DNA of 22,002 bases from a virus, in the IMG/VR virus record IMGVR_UViG_3300042485_003947, positions 1-22,002 of that record; one strand, written 5' to 3'. How positions within the stretch are numbered: the stretch's first letter is position 1; each line of letters begins with the position of its first letter. The translations under genes and the position numbers were made by a program. Under the pieces are notes generated by a model. The model was not told where the DNA came from and made no database searches. It saw only the letters and a program-made list of their open reading frames with translations. Below, in pieces: positions 20,891-22,002 of the stretch.

Positions 20891-22002
20891 AGAAAATAAG
20901 TTTCTTTCACAATGGAAATATTATGAAGTAGCTAGATTTGTTCCATCACTAAATAGGGTGATTAGAGACAAAAAAAATGGCCAACCAGTTATAGTGACAG
21001 CGGAAGAAATACCGACATATGCTAATTCTAATGACAACACCGGCATATATACATCGGTATTTGCCTACAATAACCAAGATATAGATCAGGCAATAAGGCT
21101 TGGTCCACTATATTTCGACATAGATAGTGAGTCTATATCCGATGCTTATGACGATTGTATGAAATTATATAATCATTTAATGCAGTTTATACCAGAGAGT
21201 TCTGTACTAATTTATTTTACTGGAAAGAAAGGTTTTCATATAGAATGTGAGCCAATCTGCTTAGGGATAAATCCATCTAATAGTCTTCCTAAGATATATA
21301 GATTTATTGCTAATGATTTAAAATCTAAGCTAGGTTTAAATACTTTGGACTTTAGCGTATATGATGCTAGAAGAATGTGGAGACTCGTTGGTTCAAAGCA
21401 TCAAAATACTGGGTATTATAAAACTCTCTTGAATCCATATGGACAAGATAATATATTTATAAAAGGTATAGAAGCTATCAAAGAATATAGTTCTAGCCCT
21501 TCTTCTTTAGAGGTATGTAAGCAAGAATTTAGCTACAAAGCCAATGAGTGGTACAGACAATACACCTATGATATAGAAGAGCATGAAAAAAGAAAAGACA
21601 ACCCATTAGAGTATTTCAATAAGTATGGCGCAAAAGCTTTTAAGGATCTGAAAGAGACTCCTAAAATATTTAATAAGGATAATTTGTTAAACAAATGTTC
21701 TGCCGTAAAAAGACTTCATCAACAAGCAATTGATGATGGATACTTAGAGCACGAAGCTAGGTTATTCTTGTGCTCCATACTTACATATACTGAAGACTCT
21801 ATTAAATATCTACATGAGATACTTTCACACTGTAGGGATTATAACTTTTCTAAATCATCGTCTCATATTAATGACTGGATAAAGAGAAGACAAATGTCCA
21901 TTGGTGGTAGACCATATACTTGTGAAAGAGCAAATTCAGTTGGCGTTGGCTGCGGAGAATGTTCTTTGGAGCAAAGAAATAAATATGTAAAAGTTAATGG
22001 AA
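20874..22002 (+). CDS. Archaeo-eukaryotic-type (AEP) DNA primase, 3' end outside window
   Basis: ATG 20874 opens a frame that stays open to the last base (376 visible codons). The first 190 residues match AEP/PrimPol-like primases: LGPLYFDIDSE with D82 and D84, the nucleotide-binding motif YFTGKKGFHIE (114-124, H122), and a third acidic residue D159, followed by VYDARRMWRLVGSKHQNTGYYK (162-183, H176). AEP primases make the RNA or DNA primers for replication. The visible C-terminal part has C350, C360 and C363 (GCGEC), a likely zinc or Fe-S site, as in primase accessory domains. It overlaps the upstream small gene. It belongs with the DnaB-type helicase as the replication start set. A C-terminal helicase or other domain could follow outside the window. 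Confidence 0.88.
   Translation, partial: MKIEVEENKFLSQWKYYEVARFVPSLNRVIRDKKNGQPVIVTAEEIPTYANSNDNTGIYTSVFAYNNQDIDQAIRLGPLYFDIDSESISDAYDDCMKLYNHLMQFIPESSVLIYFTGKKGFHIECEPICLGINPSNSLPKIYRFIANDLKSKLGLNTLDFSVYDARRMWRLVGSKHQNTGYYKTLLNPYGQDNIFIKGIEAIKEYSSSPSSLEVCKQEFSYKANEWYRQYTYDIEEHEKRKDNPLEYFNKYGAKAFKDLKETPKIFNKDNLLNKCSAVKRLHQQAIDDGYLEHEARLFLCSILTYTEDSIKYLHEILSHCRDYNFSKSSSHINDWIKRRQMSIGGRPYTCERANSVGVGCGECSLEQRNKYVKVNG

Noticed and set aside
1-22002. Stop-codon reassignment
   Set aside because: TAA, TAG and TGA each end intact-looking genes.

Overview
The window is a stretch of a tailed-phage (Caudoviricetes) genome. It is AT-rich and tightly packed, and every one of the 31 genes I can support lies on the + strand, mostly with gaps under 30 nt or overlaps of 1-60 nt. 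TAA, TAG and TGA all end genes that look intact, so the code is standard. The host cannot be read directly. A B12-dependent ribonucleotide reductase, a flavin-dependent thymidylate synthase (ThyX), an MSMEG_6728-family protein and a small membrane protein resembling ones in actinophages fit an aquatic actinobacterial host, or less likely a cyanobacterial one. This is weak inference.

Region 1 (1-5595) is the end of a virion-structure module. It holds three beta-rich tail/baseplate/fibre-type proteins that share a C-terminal signature, one small linker protein, a repeat-containing small protein with its own strong promoter and RBS, and a two-helix membrane protein. It closes in a 141-nt intergenic stretch with hairpins, an extended -10 element and a strong intrinsic terminator (5650-5691).

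Region 2 (5737-15738) is about 10 kb of apparently co-directional genes for nucleotide supply and modification: class II ribonucleotide reductase (NrdJ), ThyX, dCMP deaminase, a nucleoside deoxyribosyltransferase-like protein, a staphylococcal-nuclease-like enzyme and a pyrimidine-dimer-glycosylase-like (MSMEG_6728) protein. Three glycosyltransferases sit among them: one GT2 and a tandem pair of Skp1-type GlcNAc-transferase-family proteins. Several small unknown proteins are interspersed. The region ends at a second intrinsic terminator (15753-15792).

Region 3 (15806-22002) starts with two more glycosyltransferase-like proteins (GT2 and a possible GT-D fold) and runs into a replication/recombination cassette: an HTH + Vsr/DUF559-like nuclease, a DnaB-type helicase, a Cas4/RecB-like Fe-S protein whose catalytic D/E-x-K looks lost, an HD-domain phosphohydrolase, and an archaeo-eukaryotic-type primase cut off by the window edge.

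Together the genes would supply dNTPs, recycle pyrimidines, replicate DNA with an AEP primase plus a bacterial-type helicase, and attach sugars to something (virion protein, modified DNA or host surface). The most novel-looking points are the dense glycosyltransferase set interleaved with nucleotide-modifying genes, the ThyX with a rewritten signature motif, the apparently dead Cas4-like protein, and the repeat protein 4701-5336. All family assignments are from reading motifs; no search was run.
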